A stretch of 64,000 nucleotides of DNA from contig NZ_FMZF01000002.1 in assembly GCF_900102745.1 (NCBI RefSeq), positions 620,001-684,000 on the forward strand. The letters run 5' to 3'. The stretch comes from Geodermatophilus telluris. Lineage in GTDB: Bacteria > Actinomycetota > Actinomycetes > Mycobacteriales > Geodermatophilaceae. The position numbers and the translations under genes are program-made. The notes under the pieces were generated by a model. It was given only the letters and a program-made list of their open reading frames with translations. It had not been told where the DNA came from and made no database searches. Of this stretch, positions 15,613 to 25,465 are shown one piece after another; the first letter of the stretch is position 1; every line of letters begins with the position of its first letter.

Positions 15613-16521
15613 ATGCCCAGCCACAACCCGGTCTTCGGCCGGGGCTTCGCCAACGCCGCGTCCGGCGGTGGCCAGCAGTACGGCCAGCAGGGCTACGGCG
15701 CTCCCGGCTACGGCCAGCAGTACGGCCAGCAGGGCTACGCCGCTCCCGGCTACGGCCAGCAGTACGGCCAGCAGTACGGCGCCCCGCAGGGCTACGGCGC
15801 GCCCCAGGGCTACGGCGCCCCGGCCCCCGCCGGCCAGCCGTTCAGCCCGCCGGCCACCCGCTACATGACGATGGACGACGTCGTCCAGAAGACCGGACTG
15901 TCCTTCCTGGTGACCGTCCTGTCGGCCGCCGTCACCTGGGCGCTGCTCCCGCAGGAGCTCGCCTTCGGCCTGGCGCTGCCCGCCGTGCTGGTGGCCTTCG
16001 TCCTGGGCCTGGTGATCAGCTTCAAGCAGATCGCCAACCCGGCCGCCACCCTCGCCTACGGCGCGCTCTACGGCGTCGCCCTCGGTGCCATCAGCGAGGC
16101 GTTCAACAACGTCTACCCCGGCATCGTGACGCAGGCGGTGATCGGCACCTTCGGTGTCTTCGCCGGCATGCTGGTGGTCTACAAGACCGGCGCCATCCGG
16201 GTCACCCCGAAGCTGACCCGCTGGGTCGTGGGCGCGCTGTTCGGCGTCCTGGCCCTGGTGCTGGTCAACCTGGTGGTCGGCTTCTTCGTCCCCGGCGGCC
16301 TGGGCCTGCGTGACGGCGGCCCGCTGGCCATCGTGTTCAGCCTGGTCGTGATCGGTGTGGCGGCCTTCTCGCTGCTGCTCGACTTCGACATGGCCGACGA
16401 GGCCATCCGCCGCGGCGCCCCGGCCAAGTTCGCCTGGTACATCGCCTTCGGCCTGCTCGTCACGGTCGTCTGGCTGTACCTGGAGATCCTGCGCCTGCTG
16501 TCCTACTTCCAGGACAACTGA
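15613..16521 (+). CDS. Bax inhibitor-1/YccA-like membrane protein
   Basis: The 302-residue protein has about 70 low-complexity residues (G/Y/Q/A/P repeats) followed by seven hydrophobic helices, the layout of BI-1/YccA proteins (pH-sensitive Ca2+ leak or protease-modulating membrane proteins). Typical parts are [17 protein letters not shown] at the start of helix 1, [20 protein letters not shown], and [22 protein letters not shown] with the Asp pair near the end. ATG 15613 is chosen because GAGGAG ends exactly 6 nt before it; ATG 15607 would abut the ribosome binding site. The role in bacteria is poorly known. A bidirectional hairpin separates it from the thiolase gene. Confidence 0.88.
   Translation: MPSHNPVFGRGFANAASGGGQQYGQQGYGAPGYGQQYGQQGYAAPGYGQQYGQQYGAPQGYGAPQGYGAPAPAGQPFSPPATRYMTMDDVVQKTGLSFLVTVLSAAVTWALLPQELAFGLALPAVLVAFVLGLVISFKQIANPAATLAYGALYGVALGAISEAFNNVYPGIVTQAVIGTFGVFAGMLVVYKTGAIRVTPKLTRWVVGALFGVLALVLVNLVVGFFVPGGLGLRDGGPLAIVFSLVVIGVAAFSLLLDFDMADEAIRRGAPAKFAWYIAFGLLVTVVWLYLEILRLLSYFQDN
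15673..15822 (+). repeat. Coding tandem repeats, G/Y/Q-rich
   Basis: A 42-bp unit coding [14 protein letters not shown] occurs twice in full (15673-15714 and 15715-15756, one residue different), then a degenerate third unit continues as YGAPQ-type steps to about 15822. Identity is high at both DNA and protein level, so copy number may vary between strains. Confidence 0.85.
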
Positions 16522-16561
16522 GCACCGGCCCCACCGCCCCGGCGGCGGGGCCCCGCACGAC

Positions 16562-16595
16562 AGTGGCCCGGTCCCCTCGCGGGGGCCGGGCCACT
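16562..16595. terminator. Bidirectional hairpin terminator
   Basis: A 15-bp stem (one G-T pair) with a TCGC loop lies 40 nt after the BI-1 gene and between it and the convergent thiolase gene. It can serve both strands. Confidence 0.65.
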
Positions 16596-16618
16596 GGCCG
16601 TTGGTGACGTACTGGAAC

Positions 16619-16700
16619 GGCCCCCTCGCAGGGTCCCGCCGCCGGCCCCGTCCCGAGGCTCACCCCGAGCGTGCGAGGGGTGAGGAGGACGGGGTCCTTC
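16619..16700. repeat. Dispersed intergenic repeat, copy A
   Basis: This stretch shares two blocks with 35350-35416: CGCAGGG..CCCGCCGC, and CGAGCGTGCGAG followed by a GGTG/G-rich run. Both copies end just before the stop codon of a minus-strand gene and lie between convergent genes. Here the second block sits inside a small CACCCC..GGGGTG hairpin. No protein is evident. Confidence 0.5.
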
Positions 16701-16727
16701 CATGGCGGGGGGCGAGGGGGTCCTTCG

Positions 16728-17948
<1,221 letters not shown>

Positions 17949-18073
17949 GGGGTCCTCCACGATGAGGCGGGCCCGGCCGGGGGTGCCGGGTGTCGGGTCA
18001 CCCCGGAAACTACTCCCGGGTAGCGGCGGGGACGGCGGTGGCGCCCGGCGCCGTCCCGGTGGTGTGGCGTGGC

Positions 18074-19114
18074 TCACGCACCGGGCGGCGACTGCCCGGC
18101 CGGGACGTGCGCCGCGCGCAGCTCCTCCGGCGAGGGCAGCTCGGTGGGCCGGCGCCGCAGCAGCCGCGCCCAGGTGCCCAGCGGTCCGGTCTGCGAGCCG
18201 CGCACCTCCGTGGCGCGCACCTCCGTGCCCGGCCGGCCGGCGGCGCGCGCGGCGGCCCGGGCCACCGGGCGGACGGCGCCCCGGCGACGGCGCCGGCCCT
18301 CGGCACGGGCGGGCCACACGCCCACCGCGTCGGCCAGCGCCGGCAGGATCACCGCGGCCGCCGCCGCGTAGCCGGCCGCGCTGGGGTGGAACTCGTCGAT
18401 GCTGAACAGCGTGCGGTCCTGCGCGAACGACGGGCCCAGCACCGACCCCAGCGAGACGGTGCGCCCGCCGGCCTCCACCACCGCGATGGTCTGCGCCGCG
18501 GCGAGCTGCCGGCTCCACCGGCGGCACAGCAGTCGCAGCGGCTGGCCGATGGGGCGGACGGTGCCCAGGTCGGGGCAGGTGCCGACGACGACCTCGGCGC
18601 CCCCCTCGCGCAGCCGCCGGACCGCGTCGGCGAGGTGGCGCACCGACACCGCGGGGCGGGTGCGGGTGGTGACGTCGTTGGCGCCGATCATGATGAGTGC
18701 GACGTCCGGGTGCTCGGCCAGTGCCCGCTCCACCTGCGGGTCCAGCTCGCAGGACTCGGCGCCGGAGACCGCGACGCGGACCAGCCGCACCGGCCGCTCG
18801 GCGAGCTCGGCCAGCGCCGCGGCCAGCAGCACGCCGGGGGTGTCGGCGGCGCGGTCGACGCCGAGCCCGACGGCGCTGGAGTCGCCCAGGACGGTGAACA
18901 CCAGCGGCTTGGCGCGACCCCGGCCGCGGCCGTAGACGCCGTCGCCTGAGGGCGGGTCCTGCTTGGAGGTGCGCGCCTCGACCCGCCGGCGGGCACCGCG
19001 GGCCTGCAGGCGCAGCAGGCCGAGCAGGCCGGCGCCGGCCAGGCCGGCCCCGCCGCCCCCGTAGGCGGCGCCGGCCGCCAGCCGTCTCGCCGTGCCCGCT
19101 CGGGTCACCGCCAC
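18074..19114 (-). CDS. SGNH/GDSL-type hydrolase, membrane-anchored
   Basis: The 346-residue protein has the SGNH esterase blocks: GDSSAVGLG with nucleophile Ser79, GANDVT with Asn146, and SIDEFHPSAAGY with Asp240 and His243. An N-terminal hydrophobic stretch (residues 14-34) after a basic start suggests a signal anchor, so the esterase domain would face outside. The C-terminal 80 residues are Arg-rich and probably disordered. GTG 19114 follows a G-rich stretch; a TAGCCT box at 19149-19154 on the minus strand may be its -10. It is divergent from the DUF2252 gene. The ester substrate is unknown. Confidence 0.88.
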   Translation of the reverse strand: MAVTRAGTARRLAAGAAYGGGGAGLAGAGLLGLLRLQARGARRRVEARTSKQDPPSGDGVYGRGRGRAKPLVFTVLGDSSAVGLGVDRAADTPGVLLAAALAELAERPVRLVRVAVSGAESCELDPQVERALAEHPDVALIMIGANDVTTRTRPAVSVRHLADAVRRLREGGAEVVVGTCPDLGTVRPIGQPLRLLCRRWSRQLAAAQTIAVVEAGGRTVSLGSVLGPSFAQDRTLFSIDEFHPSAAGYAAAAAVILPALADAVGVWPARAEGRRRRRGAVRPVARAAARAAGRPGTEVRATEVRGSQTGPLGTWARLLRRRPTELPSPEELRAAHVPAGQSPPGA

Positions 19115-19163
19115 CCCCGTCGTCGTGCCGTGCCACCGCCTGTCCCGCAGGCTATCCAGCCTC

Positions 19164-19169
19164 TACGGT
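19164..19169 (+). promoter_or_regulatory. -10 box for leaderless DUF2252 transcript
   Basis: TACGGT ends 7 nt before GTG 19177 with no Shine-Dalgarno. This spacing favours GTG 19177 over GTG 19168, which overlaps the box. Confidence 0.45.
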
Positions 19170-19176
19170 GCCCCCC

Positions 19177-20550
19177 GTGTCCGAATCCCCCCGAGGGGTG
19201 GCCGGTGAGGGGACTCCCGGCGACCGCAGCGAGCTCATCGTCGGCGTGCTCGTCGACGCCTTCGCCGACCTGATGGCCGCCGACGCCGACGCCTTCCGCA
19301 CCAAGTTCCGCAAGATGGCCGCCGACCCGTTCGCCTTCTACCGCGGCAGCGCCTGCCTCTTCTACGCCGACATGGACGTCCTCGACGACCGCTGGTGCGA
19401 CGAGCGCACCGCCCGGGTGTGGATCCAGGGCGACCTGCACGCGGAGAACTTCGGCACCTACATGGACGGCTCGGGGCGGATCGTCTTCGACGTCAACGAC
19501 TTCGACGAGGCCTACGTCGGGCACGTCAGCTGGGACCTGCGCCGCTTCGCCGCGAGCTTCGCCCTGCTGGCCTGGCGCAAGGCGCTCGGCGACGACGTCA
19601 TCGGCGAGCTGCTGGCCGGTTACCTGCACGCCTACCTCGACCAGGTCGAGGCCTTCACCCGCTCCGACGACGACCGGTCCTTCGCGCTGACCACGGCGAA
19701 CACCGAGGGCGCGGTCCGCCGGGCGATCCTGGAGACGACCGCCCGCACCCGCGGCTCGCTGCTGGACCGGATGACCGTCGTCGAGTCCTACGAGCGGCGC
19801 TTCGCCGACGGCGGCCGCACCCGCCGGCTCGACGACGCCGAGCGGGAGCGGGTGCTGGCGGCGCTGGAGCGGTGGCGGGGGACCGTGGTGCCGCCGGTGC
19901 GCCGCCGCGACGTCGCCTACGACGTCAAGGACGTCATCGGCACCGGCGGCTTCGGCATCGGCAGCGCCGGCCTGCCCGCCTACAACGTGCTGCTCGAGGG
20001 CTACGACCAGGCGCTGGAGAACGACGTCGTGCTCTCCCTCAAGCAGGGCAACGTGGCCGCCCCGAGCCGGGTGGTCCGCGACCCGCGCGTCAGCGGCGCC
20101 TTCGAGCACCACGGGCACCGCACCGCGGTCAGCCAGCGGGCGCTGCAGGCCAACGCCTCGCAGTTCCTCGGGCACACCGAGATCGGCGGCGTCGGCTTCG
20201 TCGTCCAGGAGCTCTCGCCCTACGAGGTCGACCTCGAGTGGGACGACCTCACCGAGCCCGAGGAGATCGCCCCGGTGCTCGCCCAGCTCGGCCGGGCGAC
20301 GGCGAAGGTGCACTGCGTCGGGGACGCCGACAGCGACCACGAGCTCGTGGATTTCCAGACCGAGGAGGCGATCGTGGCGATGGTCGGCGGGCGCCGCGAG
20401 GAGTTCGTCGCCGACCTGGTCGACTTCGCGCACGCCTACGCCCGGCAGACGCAGGAGGACCACCGCCTCTTCGTCGACGCCTTCCGCGCCGGCCGCATCC
20501 CGGGCATCCGCTCCAGCGGCTCCCACCCGATCCGCCCCGGTGAGGCATAG
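19177..20550 (+). CDS. DUF2252 family protein
   Basis: The 457-residue protein belongs to DUF2252, a family of unknown function with a fold resembling aminoglycoside phosphotransferase/kinase-like proteins. Key conserved stretches are the RTKFRKMAADPFAFYRGSA region, WIQGDLHAENFGTY (kinase-like GDxHxxN), FDVNDFDEAYVGHVSWDL (possible metal-binding DxD) and ATAKVHCVGD. The GDLHAENFG and DVNDFDE pair mirrors the catalytic-loop and DFG-type motifs of phosphotransferases, so a small-molecule kinase role is a reasonable inference. GTG 19177 is preferred because of the -10 spacing. The last codons form the left arm of a long hairpin shared with the convergent VWA gene. Confidence 0.85.
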   Translation: MSESPRGVAGEGTPGDRSELIVGVLVDAFADLMAADADAFRTKFRKMAADPFAFYRGSACLFYADMDVLDDRWCDERTARVWIQGDLHAENFGTYMDGSGRIVFDVNDFDEAYVGHVSWDLRRFAASFALLAWRKALGDDVIGELLAGYLHAYLDQVEAFTRSDDDRSFALTTANTEGAVRRAILETTARTRGSLLDRMTVVESYERRFADGGRTRRLDDAERERVLAALERWRGTVVPPVRRRDVAYDVKDVIGTGGFGIGSAGLPAYNVLLEGYDQALENDVVLSLKQGNVAAPSRVVRDPRVSGAFEHHGHRTAVSQRALQANASQFLGHTEIGGVGFVVQELSPYEVDLEWDDLTEPEEIAPVLAQLGRATAKVHCVGDADSDHELVDFQTEEAIVAMVGGRREEFVADLVDFAHAYARQTQEDHRLFVDAFRAGRIPGIRSSGSHPIRPGEA

Positions 20551-20609
20551 GAAGCTCTACCCACGTCCTGGGTGCCGGGACGCAGGTAGAGCTTCCTCTG
20601 CCTCACCGG
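20537..20609. terminator. Long bidirectional hairpin spanning both gene ends
   Basis: Two 34-nt arms (20537-20570 and 20576-20609) pair with only about four mismatches or wobbles around a 5-nt GGTGC loop. The left arm contains the last five codons of the DUF2252 gene and the right arm contains the stop of the VWA gene. It is long enough to block transcription from either side. Confidence 0.8.
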
Positions 20610-22588
20610 GACCGGCGGCCCCTCCGGGAGCGCAGGTAGTCCGCGACGACGTACTCGCCCAGTCGCTCGCTGTCGGGGGTGAACACCCGGCCGCCGGCGC
20701 GGGCGGTGATGTCGTGCACGAAGTGCACCAGCCCGGGCTCCGGGTCCAGCGCGAACACGTTGAGCGTCGCCCCCGACCGGGCCACCCGCTCCACCTCGGC
20801 GACGGTCTTGGCGATGGTCTCGGGCATCGGCGGCCAGCAGAAGTACGGCGTGCCGTCGTCCTCCAGGTGCGCCGTCGGCTCGCCGTCGGTGACCACCAGC
20901 ACCACCGGCTCGGCGTCGCGGTGCTGGCCGAGGAACCGGCGGGCCAGCATCAGCCCGTGCTGCAGGTTGGTGCCCTGCAGGGTGTCCACGCTGAGCTCGG
21001 CCAGCGTCTCGGGCCGCAGCACCTGCGCGGTCGAGGAGAACCCGATGATCTGGATGGCGTCCTGCGGGAAGCGGGTGGTCACCAGCGAGTGCAGCGCCAT
21101 CGCCGTCGACTTGGCCGCGCCCCAGGTGCCGCGCAGCGCCATGGAGTAGGACAGGTCGACCAGCAGCGCGACCGCGGCCCCGGTGCGCCGCTCGGTCTCG
21201 ACGACCTCGAAATCCTCGACGGCGATGCGGACGCGGCGCTCCCCGTCCCGGTGCGGCTCGCCGGCGGTGCGCAGCACGGCGTTGCGGACCGTGCGGACGA
21301 CGTCGAGCGGCTGCTCGTCGCCGAACTGCCACTCCCGCGAGCTGCCGGTGAGCTCCCCGGCGGAGCCCGCGTCGGCGACGTCGTGCTCCCCGCGGCCGGT
21401 GGCGTCGAGCTTGGCGAACACGCGCCGCAGCGCGGTCGCACCCAGCCGGCGGACCGCCTTGGGCGAGAGCTCCAGCTTGCCGTCGGAGCGGTTGAGGTAG
21501 CCCTGCCGCTCCAGCTCGCGCTCCATCTGGCGCAGCGCCGCGAGGTCGTCGACGGCCTCCCGGCCCAGCGCCTGCTCGAGCAGCTCCTCGTCGACGTCGG
21601 CCAGCGAGGCGCCGGCGTAGCCCTGCGAGAGCTGGTTGGACAGCGCCTCCAGGTCGGCGAGCTCGGCCACGGCGCTGGTCGCGTCGCCCAGGCCCAGGGA
21701 CTGCTCGCCGTCGGGCACCTGGCCGTGCTGGCCCCACGGCAGGTCGGGGCGGGCCTGGCGCAGCGCGTCCTGCAGGTGCGCCATCTCGCTGGCCAGCCCC
21801 AGGTCGGACATGGTCTGCGCCATCAGGTCGGCCAGCTCGGCCCGCTGCTCGGGGGAGAGGCCGGCCATCATCCGCTCCTGCGCGGCGGCCCGGCGGGCGA
21901 GGGAGTCGACCAGCTCGTCCACCGACTGCGGGTCGTCGGGGAAGAACTGCCCGTGCTTCTCCATGAACTCGCGGAACTGCTCGTCGGTGTCCTCGCCGCG
22001 GTTGTGCGCGTCGAGCAGCTGCGAGAGGTCGGCGACCATGTCCTTGACCGCCTGCAGGTCCTGCTCGGTGGCGTTCTGCAGCGCCTGCTTCATGTTCGCG
22101 AAGGAGCTGTCGAGCACCTCCCGCCGCAGCAGGTCCTGGATCTGGTCGTAGGCCTGCTGGGCCTCCGGCGAGCGGAACGGGTAGTCCTTGAGCGCGCGGA
22201 CGGCGCCCGCGGTGTCCTGCGGCAGCGCGTCGAGCTCGGCCTCGGCCAGCCGGGCGGCGTCGTCGGGGTCGGGGAACAGCTCCCGGCGCTCGGCCTCCAC
22301 CGCCCGGTCGAGCAGCTCCCGGACCTCCTGCAGCGTGCCGTCCATCCGGCCCGCGGTGCGCGCCTGCCGCAGCCGGTCGCGCACCGAGCGCCGCAGCTCG
22401 TCGAGGCCGCGCCGGCCGTCCATGCCGCGGCGCAGCAGCTCGCGCAGCGCCTCGCGCACGCCGCTGCCGCCGAGCACCGAGTCGCCGATCTCGTCGACGG
22501 CGCTGCCCAGGTCGTAGGGCGGCGCGAGCGGGTCGGGGCCGCCCCGCCAACGGCCGTACCGGTAGCCCTTGCCGGGCCTCCTCACCAC
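20603..22588 (-). CDS. VWA domain protein, partner of AAA+ ATPase
   Basis: The 661-residue protein has a long helical, acidic N-terminal region (about 460 residues, many Glu/Gln/Arg heptads) and a C-terminal von Willebrand A domain. The MIDAS motif is AVALLVDLSYSMALRG near residue 476, then TNLQHGLMLARRFL, VVLVVTDGEPTAHLEDDG and FVHDITARAGGRVFTPD. It starts at GTG 22588, 1 nt after the stop of the AAA+ gene. Magnesium-chelatase-like AAA+/VWA pairs act as ATP-driven remodelling complexes with the VWA subunit as adaptor. This pair is not in a chlorophyll or cobalamin context, so the client protein is unknown. Confidence 0.85.
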   Translation of the reverse strand: MVRRPGKGYRYGRWRGGPDPLAPPYDLGSAVDEIGDSVLGGSGVREALRELLRRGMDGRRGLDELRRSVRDRLRQARTAGRMDGTLQEVRELLDRAVEAERRELFPDPDDAARLAEAELDALPQDTAGAVRALKDYPFRSPEAQQAYDQIQDLLRREVLDSSFANMKQALQNATEQDLQAVKDMVADLSQLLDAHNRGEDTDEQFREFMEKHGQFFPDDPQSVDELVDSLARRAAAQERMMAGLSPEQRAELADLMAQTMSDLGLASEMAHLQDALRQARPDLPWGQHGQVPDGEQSLGLGDATSAVAELADLEALSNQLSQGYAGASLADVDEELLEQALGREAVDDLAALRQMERELERQGYLNRSDGKLELSPKAVRRLGATALRRVFAKLDATGRGEHDVADAGSAGELTGSSREWQFGDEQPLDVVRTVRNAVLRTAGEPHRDGERRVRIAVEDFEVVETERRTGAAVALLVDLSYSMALRGTWGAAKSTAMALHSLVTTRFPQDAIQIIGFSSTAQVLRPETLAELSVDTLQGTNLQHGLMLARRFLGQHRDAEPVVLVVTDGEPTAHLEDDGTPYFCWPPMPETIAKTVAEVERVARSGATLNVFALDPEPGLVHFVHDITARAGGRVFTPDSERLGEYVVADYLRSRRGRRSR

Positions 22589-22589
22589 G

Positions 22590-24065
22590 TCAGGCCCCGT
22601 ACACCGTGCGGGCGCCGTCGGTGTCCTTGGCCAGCCGGCGGGTGAGGTAGAGCCCCTCGAGGGCGAACTCCACCGCCGCGGCGGCCTGCTCGGCCGACTC
22701 CTCGCCCTCGGGCACCCCGAGGCGGCCGAGCAGCTCGGCCAGCCGCGGGATGGTGCCCAGCTGGCCGAGCAGCGCCGCGCCGGGCACCAGCTCGCCGGAC
22801 TCGACGGTCTCCCCGCCGGTGAAGTGCTCCTGCAGGCCGGTCAGGTCCAGCCCGCCGCAGCGGGCGCGGAAGGTCTGCGCGGTGGCCTGCCGCAGCAGGT
22901 GCTCGAGCACCTCCAGCTCCCGGTCGTCGTCCGGGTCGGAGCCGGCGTCGGCGAACTCGACCTTGCCGCGGCTGGCCGGGACGACGCCGGGCAGGTCCAC
23001 CACCCGCGCCACCGGCCGGGTCTCCCCGGCGACGGCGGCCCGGCGGACGGCGGAGGCGGCGACGGTCTCCAGGCCCGCGATGGCGAACCGCGCGGAGACG
23101 CCGGAGCGCTGGTCGACGTGGCTGGACTCGCGGACCAGCCGGGTGAACCGGGCGACGATCTCCACCAGGTGCGCGGGGACGACGGGCGCGTCGAACGGGT
23201 CGTGCCGGTCCCCGCCGACCACCCACGAGGTCTGCGCCTCCTGGGTGAGCAGCCGGATCTCGTCGGCGAGCTCGATCGGGTAGTGGGTGCGCACCTCGGC
23301 GCCGAAGCGGTCCTTGAGCGGGGTGATGATCCGCCCGCGGTTGGTGTAGTCCTCGGGGTTGGCGCTGGCGACCAGCAGCAGGTCCAGCGGCAGCCGCACG
23401 CGGTAGCCGCGGATCTGGATGTCGCGCTCCTCGAGCACGTTGAGCAGCGCGACCTGGATGCGCTCGGCGAGGTCGGGCAGCTCGTTGACGCTGAAGATGC
23501 CGCGGTTGGTGCGCGGGACCAGCCCGTAGTGCACTGTCTCGGGGTCGCCGAGGGTGCGGCCCTCGGCCACCTTGATCGGGTCGACGTCGCCGATGAGGTC
23601 GCCGACGCTGGTGTCTGGGGTGGCCAGCTTCTCGCCGAAGCGCTCGCTGCGGTGCAGCCAGCCGACCGGGGTGTCCTCCCCGTGCTCGGCGATCTGGCGG
23701 TGCGCCCACACGCTGATCGGGTGCAGCGGGTGCTCGTTGAGCTCGCTGCCGGCCAGCACGGGGGTCCACTCGTCGAGCAGCCCGACGAGGGTGCGGATGA
23801 GGCGGGTCTTGCCCTGGCCGCGCTCGCCGAGCAGGACCAGGTCGTGGCCGGCGATGAGCGCGCGCTCCACCTCCGGGACGACGGTGTCCTCGAAGCCGAC
23901 GATGCCGGGCAGGGTGGGCTCCCCGGCGCCGAGGCGGGCGAGCAGGTTGGCGCGGATCTCGGCCTTGACCGGCCGGAAGGCGGCTCCGCGGGCACGGAGC
24001 TCGCCGAGGGTCGTGGGTGCGGGTGGGGTCTGCGCTGGGGCCCATGGGGAGGCGCTGTCCGTCAC
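22590..24065 (-). CDS. Magnesium-chelatase-like AAA+ ATPase
   Basis: The 491-residue protein is an AAA+ ATPase of the ChlI/MoxR type. It has a Walker A site LLGERGQGKTRL (G80, K86), an acidic Walker B-type stretch in GIFSVNELPDL, the sensor 1 stretch LLVASANPEDYTNRGR, and a helical lid with RSGVSARFAIAGLE. A C-terminal helical region of about 100 residues follows. GTG 24065 sits 7 nt after a TACCGT box with no Shine-Dalgarno, so the operon start looks leaderless. It is coupled to the VWA gene downstream and probably energises it. The promoter region is shared, divergently, with ilvA. Confidence 0.9.
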   Translation of the reverse strand: MTDSASPWAPAQTPPAPTTLGELRARGAAFRPVKAEIRANLLARLGAGEPTLPGIVGFEDTVVPEVERALIAGHDLVLLGERGQGKTRLIRTLVGLLDEWTPVLAGSELNEHPLHPISVWAHRQIAEHGEDTPVGWLHRSERFGEKLATPDTSVGDLIGDVDPIKVAEGRTLGDPETVHYGLVPRTNRGIFSVNELPDLAERIQVALLNVLEERDIQIRGYRVRLPLDLLLVASANPEDYTNRGRIITPLKDRFGAEVRTHYPIELADEIRLLTQEAQTSWVVGGDRHDPFDAPVVPAHLVEIVARFTRLVRESSHVDQRSGVSARFAIAGLETVAASAVRRAAVAGETRPVARVVDLPGVVPASRGKVEFADAGSDPDDDRELEVLEHLLRQATAQTFRARCGGLDLTGLQEHFTGGETVESGELVPGAALLGQLGTIPRLAELLGRLGVPEGEESAEQAAAAVEFALEGLYLTRRLAKDTDGARTVYGA

Positions 24066-24072
24066 CTCAGCC

Positions 24073-24078
24073 ACGGTA
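24073..24078 (-). promoter_or_regulatory. -10 box for AAA+/VWA operon
   Basis: TACCGT on the minus strand ends 7 nt before GTG 24065. It lies 48 nt from the opposing box of ilvA in a 72-bp divergent gap. Confidence 0.5.
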
Positions 24079-24125
24079 CGACGCACCGGGACCGTCGGGG
24101 AACGGGCGGCGCGGACCCGGCCTGC

Positions 24126-24131
24126 GAGGAT
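24126..24131 (+). promoter_or_regulatory. -10 box for leaderless ilvA transcript
   Basis: GAGGAT ends 6 nt before GTG 24138. It is a GANNNT variant of the TANNNT box seen at other genes here. Confidence 0.35.
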
Positions 24132-24137
24132 CCGCCC

Positions 24138-25352
24138 GTGACTGCCGAGCTGGTGACCGGGGACGACGTCGCGGCGGCGGCCGCGCTGCTGGAGGGCGTC
24201 GTCCGGCGCACCCCCCTCGAGCACTCGCGGGCCCTGGCCGACCGGGTCGGCGGCCCGGTGCACCTCAAGTGCGAGAACCTGCAGCACACCGGCTCGTTCA
24301 AGTTCCGCGGCGCCTACGTCCGGCTGTCCCGGCTGACGGCGGAGGAGCGGGCGCGCGGGGTCGTGGCCGCCAGCGCCGGCAACCACGCGCAGGGGGTGGC
24401 GCTGGCCGCGCGCATGCTCGGCGTCTCGGCCACCGTCTTCATGCCGGAGTCCGCGCCGCTGCCCAAGGTCGCCGCCACCCGCGGCTACGGCGCCGACGCG
24501 CGGCTGGTCGGGGTCGACCTGACCGCGGCGCTGGCCGCGGCCGTCGCGCACGCCGAGCGGACCGGGGCGGTGTTCATCCACCCCTTCGACCACCCCGACG
24601 TGATCGCCGGGCAGGGGACGGTGGGCACCGAGGTGCTCGAGCAGTGCCCCGGCGTGGCCACCGTCGTCGTCTGCACCGGGGGCGGCGGGCTCGTGTCGGG
24701 GGTGGCGGCCGCGGTCCGGGCGCAGCGGCCGGACGTGCGCGTCGTGGCGGTCCAGGCCGCCGGGGCCGCCGCCTTCCCCGGGTCGCTGGCGGCCGGGCGC
24801 CCGGTGCCGCTGCAGGGGGTGGCGACGATGGCCGACGGGATCGCCGTGGGCGCGCCCAGCGACCTCACCCTCGCGCACGTCCGCGACCTGGTCGACGAGG
24901 TGCGCACGGTGGGGGAGGAGGACCTCTCCCGGGCGCTGCTGTTCTGCCTGGAGCGCGCCAAGCTCGTCGTCGAGCCGGCCGGCGCCGCCGCGGTGGCCGC
25001 CGTGCTGGCCGACCCGGAGGCGTTCGTGCCGCCGGTGGTGGCGGTCGTCTCCGGCGGCAACGTCGACCCGGTGCTGATGATGAAGGTCGTCCAGCACGGC
25101 ATGGCCGCGGCCGGGCGCTACCTGCGGCTGCGGCTGGCCGTGCCCGACCGGCCGGGGTCGCTGGCGGCCGTGCTGGCGGTCCTCGCCGGCGCCGGCGCCA
25201 ACGTCCTGGAGGTCGAGCACGAGCGGACGGCGACCCGCCTGGACCTCGGCCAGGTGGAGGTGTTCGTCGTCCTGGAGACCCGCGGCCCCGACCACGCGCG
25301 CACCGTCGTCGCCGGCCTCGAGCAGGCGGGGTTCGCCGTCGCGGAGGCCTGA
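24138..25352 (+). CDS. ilvA: Threonine ammonia-lyase (threonine dehydratase)
   Basis: This PLP enzyme deaminates threonine to 2-oxobutanoate, the first step toward isoleucine. The 404-residue protein has the PLP lysine in HTGSFKFRGAYVRL (near 57), SAGNHAQGVALAA, the phosphate-binding loop CTGGGGLVSGVAAA near 180, and the C-terminal VVSGGNVDP. An ACT-like regulatory domain follows (YLRLRLAVPDRPGSLAAVL through EVEHERTA). This length with a single ACT domain is shared by biosynthetic and catabolic (TdcB-like) forms, so isoleucine control cannot be asserted. GTG 24138 is supported by the -10 spacing. Confidence 0.9.
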   Translation: MTAELVTGDDVAAAAALLEGVVRRTPLEHSRALADRVGGPVHLKCENLQHTGSFKFRGAYVRLSRLTAEERARGVVAASAGNHAQGVALAARMLGVSATVFMPESAPLPKVAATRGYGADARLVGVDLTAALAAAVAHAERTGAVFIHPFDHPDVIAGQGTVGTEVLEQCPGVATVVVCTGGGGLVSGVAAAVRAQRPDVRVVAVQAAGAAAFPGSLAAGRPVPLQGVATMADGIAVGAPSDLTLAHVRDLVDEVRTVGEEDLSRALLFCLERAKLVVEPAGAAAVAAVLADPEAFVPPVVAVVSGGNVDPVLMMKVVQHGMAAAGRYLRLRLAVPDRPGSLAAVLAVLAGAGANVLEVEHERTATRLDLGQVEVFVVLETRGPDHARTVVAGLEQAGFAVAEA

Positions 25353-25452
25353 CCCGGGCGGTCGATGAGTTCGGCGCGCCGCACCGGTCGAGAGGGCATG
25401 GACCTCGTACGCCGCTGGCGAAAAGCAGTCGGGAAGTGTCGGCCCTCACACC

Positions 25453-25458
25453 TAGTTT
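25453..25458 (+). promoter_or_regulatory. -10 box for leaderless ABC exporter transcript
   Basis: TAGTTT ends 7 nt before ATG 25466, and no Shine-Dalgarno lies between. Confidence 0.5.
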
Positions 25459-25465
25459 CACGGGC

